A DNA stretch of 8,674 nucleotides from GAS188 sp035949255 (GTDB lineage Bacteria > Pseudomonadota > Alphaproteobacteria > Rhizobiales > Beijerinckiaceae): positions 1 through 8,674 of the forward strand of contig DASZIL010000118.1 of the NCBI GenBank assembly GCA_035949255.1. The letters run 5' to 3'. Each line of letters begins with the position of its first letter. Position 1 is the first letter of the stretch. Below, piece by piece: positions 6,543 to 8,674 of this stretch. The position numbers and the translations under genes are program-made. The notes under the pieces are model-generated. The model was given only the letters and a program-made list of their open reading frames with translations, ran no database searches and was not told the DNA's origin.

Positions 6543-6632
6543 CAGTGCACTTAATTCTGGCAACTCCCGGAAATAGAGGGGGAATTCTTGGAATTAAGCG
6601 CACTGTCACCGTAATTCGAATTCCGTAATTCC
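6513..6632. repeat. REPIN-like palindromic element between the binding-protein and permease genes
   Basis: Two 27-nt arms, 6531-6557 and 6591-6617, are reverse complements at 26 of 27 positions; the only mismatch is A6549 against C6599. They are separated by 33 nt. Each arm starts from its outer side with GAATTACGGTGACAGTG and ends inward with CTTAATTC. Each outer end is partly repeated: GAATTACGG also occurs at 6516-6524 on the left and CCGTAATTC at 6623-6631 on the right, so the palindrome extends over about 120 bp. Its AT-rich motif differs from the surrounding GC-rich coding sequence. In RNA it would form a very stable hairpin between two co-oriented genes. The arrangement resembles a REP doublet (REPIN) or small non-autonomous element. 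From memory, similar ends adjoin REP-associated tyrosine transposases; this is not verified. No transposase is encoded here. Confidence 0.85.
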
Positions 6633-6635
6633 GTG

Positions 6636-7529
6636 ATGTTTTCCTTTGAGCTTTTCACCCAAGCGCTGATCGCCGGCGTCGTCATCGGCGTGATCTACGC
6701 GCTCATGGCACTCGGCATCACCTTCATCTACTCGATCGTGAAGATGATCAACTGGTCGATGGGCGAGTTCTACATGCTCGGCTCTTACGCCCAGTATCTG
6801 ATCGTCGTCTATTGGCTCGGCCCCGACCTCTGGTACGTCGCCGCGATCCTTTCGGCCGCCGCGGTGTTCCTCGCCGGCTGGCTGATCGAGCCTCTTCTGA
6901 TCAAGCCGATGTTCACCGGCGGCATCGAGCGCCGCGACGATTATGCGACCGTCGTCACGATCGCGCTCCTCTTGCTGTTACGCAATCTCGCGACGGCACT
7001 CTCCGGCCCTTATCAGCGCACGCCCGGCACGAAATTGCCCGGCGTGATGCTCGGCCCCTTGCCGGAGAGCGGTGCGCGCTTTGCCGCTTTCCTCGCGGCG
7101 CTCGCCGCCATCGCGCTCTTCACTTTCCTCTTGAAGCGCACCTGGCTTGGGCTCGCGCTCAGGGCCGCGTCGCAGAGCCGGGTGGGCGCGCAGACTTCCG
7201 GCGTCGACGTGCTGTCGCTCGACAAGCTCGCCTTCGGCATCGGCGTCGGGCTCGCCGGCCTCGCGGGCGCGCTGCTCGCGCCCGTCTTCATGGTCTATCC
7301 GACCGATGGCGTCGTCACCACCACCAAGGGCTTCGAGATCATCGTGATCGGCGGGCTCGGCTCCGTTCCCGGCGCGCTGATCGCGGGCGTCGCGCTCGGC
7401 ATCGCCGAATCGCTCGGCGCGACCTTCATCGCCTCCGCCTATCAGAACGCCTACGGCTTCGTGCTCCTTCTTCTCGTGCTCGCGCTTCGCCCGAGCGGCC
7501 TCTTCGGCGAGCGGCTTCGCCAGGCATGA
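6636..7529 (+). CDS. livH: Branched-chain amino acid/amide ABC transporter permease, LivH type
   Basis: This 297-residue inner-membrane protein has the size and layout of LivH (PF02653). The N-terminal signature FTQALIAGVVIGVIYALMALGITFIYSI is followed by NWSMGEFYMLGSY (39-51). Hydrophobic segments lie at about 8-35, 46-60, 66-90, 103-122, 148-168, 197-220, 233-258 and 272-286. The cytoplasmic coupling loop that contacts the ATPase is visible as TWLGLALRAASQSRVGAQTSGVDV (169-192). The later part GFEIIVIGGLGSVPGALIAG and the end LRPSGLFGE are also typical. Start is ATG 6636 or the adjacent GTG 6633; neither has a Shine-Dalgarno sequence, because the bases immediately upstream belong to the palindromic element. 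Its TGA overlaps the ATG of livG (ATGA), showing translational coupling downstream. It should form the channel for the ligand caught by the upstream binding protein. The usual LivM partner permease is not adjacent. Confidence 0.94.
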   Translation: MFSFELFTQALIAGVVIGVIYALMALGITFIYSIVKMINWSMGEFYMLGSYAQYLIVVYWLGPDLWYVAAILSAAAVFLAGWLIEPLLIKPMFTGGIERRDDYATVVTIALLLLLRNLATALSGPYQRTPGTKLPGVMLGPLPESGARFAAFLAALAAIALFTFLLKRTWLGLALRAASQSRVGAQTSGVDVLSLDKLAFGIGVGLAGLAGALLAPVFMVYPTDGVVTTTKGFEIIVIGGLGSVPGALIAGVALGIAESLGATFIASAYQNAYGFVLLLLVLALRPSGLFGERLRQA

Positions 7530-8275
7530 GCGGCGCCCCGCCGATCCTCGAGGCCCGCAAGTTGTCGAAGCATTTCGGCGGCTTCCTCGCCAATGATTGC
7601 ATCGATCTTGCCGTGGAGCCGGGCGAGATCCGCGGCATCATCGGGCCGAACGGCGCGGGAAAGTCGACCCTCGTCAATCTGATGACGGGCGTGCATCAGC
7701 CGAGCTCGGGCGATGTGCTGCTCGCCGGCGAAAGCCTCGTTGGACGCAAGCCTCACGAGATCGCGCGCAAGGGCCTGGTGCGTTCCTTCCAGGTGAGCCG
7801 CATCTTCGGCAACCTCTCTGTCCTCGACAATCTCGTCGCGCCGCTTCTCGCGGGGGTGAGGACGCGCGAGGCGCGCCAGGAAGGCGCCGCGAAAGCCCGA
7901 CGCCTTCTCGAGCTCACCGGCTTGACGCGCCTCGCCGATGCGCCCGCGAAGACCTTGTCGGGGGGCCAGCGCGTGCTGCTGCAGGCAGCCGCCGGCTTCA
8001 TGATGCCCTCGCTCACCTGCTATTTGCTCGATGAGCCCTTCGCCGGCGTCAATCCGGTGATCAAGGACCAGTTGATCGCGCTCATCGAGGAAGAGAGCCG
8101 CGCCCGCGGCCTGACCTTCGTCATCGTGAGCCATGAGATGGCGGTGATGCGCCGCCTCTGCCGCAAGATCACAGTGCTCATCGACGGACGCGTCGTGGCG
8201 GAAGGCTCGCTCGACGAGGTCGCGGCGCGCGCCGATGTGGTCGCGGCTTATCTCGGCAAGAGCTATGCGGGGTGA
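7526..8275 (+). CDS. livG: Branched-chain amino acid/amide ABC transporter ATP-binding protein, LivG type
   Basis: This 249-residue cytoplasmic ATPase subunit energises the importer. The motifs in order are Walker A GPNGAGKST (40-48), Q-loop Q89 in SFQVSRIFGNLSVLDN, signature LSGGQ (144-148), Walker B CYLLDEP with D169 and catalytic E170, and the switch histidine H203 in IVSHEM. The SFQ..RIF..LSVLDN segment and the FAGVNPVI stretch after Walker B are LivG-like (LivF has a different pattern). The C-terminal GRVVAEGSLDEVAARADVVAAYLG is the usual LivG end. The start ATG overlaps the livH stop by the ATGA arrangement, so the two are translationally coupled. All nucleotide-binding residues are intact. 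A LivF partner is not found downstream within the window; the next 290 bp are non-coding and then a gene on the other strand begins. Confidence 0.94.
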   Translation: MSGAPPILEARKLSKHFGGFLANDCIDLAVEPGEIRGIIGPNGAGKSTLVNLMTGVHQPSSGDVLLAGESLVGRKPHEIARKGLVRSFQVSRIFGNLSVLDNLVAPLLAGVRTREARQEGAAKARRLLELTGLTRLADAPAKTLSGGQRVLLQAAAGFMMPSLTCYLLDEPFAGVNPVIKDQLIALIEEESRARGLTFVIVSHEMAVMRRLCRKITVLIDGRVVAEGSLDEVAARADVVAAYLGKSYAG

Positions 8276-8362
8276 GGGACGCGCACGAATGGCTTGCCTT
8301 GGCGACCGCCGGTGGCGTTGCACCACCCAAGATCGCTAGCCGACTACCATACTCTATTTGAG

Positions 8363-8393
8363 GGTGCCTCGCCCTGGCGAGGCGGATGAGGGG
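8363..8393 (+). repeat. Partial third copy of the 2697/2900 palindromic repeat family
   Basis: The order GGTGCC, hairpin, GGCGGATGAGGG is the same as in the repeat arms near base 2750. The hairpin here is a perfect 8-bp stem (8366-8373 with 8376-8383) with the two-base loop CT, and its inner bases differ from the other copies while still pairing. It lies 88 bp after livG. It could stabilise the 3' end of the transporter mRNA. Confidence 0.65.
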
Positions 8394-8453
8394 GAGTGCC
8401 AGCGTGCGCCCTGAAGTCCCCCCTCTCTCGGCTCATTCGCTTCGCTCATGAGT

Positions 8454-8482
8454 CCCATCTCTCGCGCAAGGGGAGAGATGGG
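8454..8482 (+). repeat. Stem-loop of a second repeat type in the livG/pagL-like gap
   Basis: CCCATCTCTC (8454-8463) pairs perfectly with GAGAGATGGG (8473-8482) around a 9-nt loop. The surrounding stretch 8418-8482 (CCCTCTCTCGGCTCATTCGC and onward) looks like a dispersed intergenic repeat of rhizobial type. It sits between convergent genes, so a bidirectional termination or mRNA-protecting role is possible. The rest of 8276-8568 holds no credible gene. It shows a small hairpin at 8311-8327 (GGTGG/CCACC) and a 7-bp tandem CGCTACT at 8492-8505. Confidence 0.55.
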
Positions 8483-8568
8483 GCGCCCATTCGCTACTCG
8501 CTACTCATTCAAAACCGCAGGTTCACATTGCCTTTGATGCGCTGCGCTCGCCTGACGGGCGAAGTCGA

Positions 8569-8674
8569 TCAGAATGTATAGCCGAGCCGAATGCCGACGA
8601 CGGTCACCCCTTCGTTCGAACCGCAGCTCGACAAGGTCCCGCTGCCATTCGAGATGTGGTCGAATGTGAGCATC
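8569..8674 (-). CDS. pagL: Probable lipid A 3-O-deacylase (PagL-like outer membrane protein), 3' end only
   Basis: On the minus strand a frame enters from the right edge and ends at TGA 8571-8569, giving the last 34 whole codons, MLTFDHISNGSGTLSSCGSNEGVTVVGIRLGYTF. The internal Met is not taken as the start. The final GIRLGYTF with terminal Phe is the classic last strand of an outer-membrane beta-barrel. The FDHISNG block, with His and Ser two apart and a Glu in the following NEG, matches the catalytic His-Ser-Glu arrangement described for PagL (H126, S128, E140 in Pseudomonas aeruginosa, by memory). PagL removes the 3-position acyl chain of lipid A. Two candidate alternatives are another small barrel protein or an inactive relative. 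Only a short piece is visible, so confidence is moderate. It converges with the transporter operon. Confidence 0.62.
   Translation of the reverse strand, partial: MLTFDHISNGSGTLSSCGSNEGVTVVGIRLGYTF

Noticed and set aside
6513..6632. CRISPR-like or phage attachment interpretation of the repeats
   Set aside because: There are only two inverted arms and short end duplications, with no regularly spaced direct repeats and no integrase or cas gene nearby.
8396..8581. 61-codon plus-strand frame after livG
   Set aside because: It runs through hairpin repeats and the opposite-strand PagL-like gene end, has no Shine-Dalgarno and shows no recognisable similarity.

Overview
The window is GC-rich (roughly 65% by eye) and reads like the chromosome of an alphaproteobacterium, most likely in the Hyphomicrobiales/Rhizobiales. 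The evidence for this is the hpf-ptsN pair that in this group usually follows rpoN, a class I fumarase, the cobT/cobS pair with a DUF1289 gene, the codon use, and a PagL-type lipid A deacylase. The genus is not certain. A Beijerinckiaceae/Methylocystaceae-like organism is a guess from the overall flavour and the many palindromic intergenic repeats.

Layout. Bases 1-983 hold the 3' part of hpf (long-form ribosome hibernation factor) and a complete ptsN (EIIA-Ntr). Bases 1071-2687 hold a complete class I [4Fe-4S] fumarase. Bases 2688-2928 are a gene-free gap between converging genes, filled by two inverted copies of a palindromic repeat. Bases 2929-4041 on the minus strand hold cobS followed by a small four-cysteine DUF1289 gene. 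cobT is divergent on the plus strand at 4123-5151. Bases 5340-8275 hold an ABC importer operon of the branched-chain amino acid/amide (HAAT) family: a periplasmic binding protein, a LivH-type permease and a LivG-type ATPase. A 120-bp hairpin element sits between the first two of these genes. Bases 8276-8568 are non-coding and repeat-rich. The right edge (8569-8674, minus strand) is the 3' end of an outer-membrane barrel gene that looks like lipid A 3-O-deacylase (PagL).

How the genes work together. HPF and EIIA-Ntr belong to the nutrient-stress/nitrogen-PTS regulatory group. Fumarase is a TCA-cycle enzyme. CobT makes alpha-ribazole phosphate and CobS joins the alpha-ribazole moiety to adenosylcobinamide-GDP, so the divergent pair covers the lower-ligand assembly steps of cobalamin synthesis. 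The three transporter genes should form one importer, but the usual LivM and LivF partners are not present between or immediately after them.

Most of the window is ordinary core metabolism, and I see no convincing new defence, mobile or RNA system. The parts worth a second look are the palindromic repeats. The most notable is the REPIN-like element that supplies the stop codon of the binding-protein gene and occupies the translation-initiation region of the permease gene. The incomplete transporter gene set is the other point of interest.
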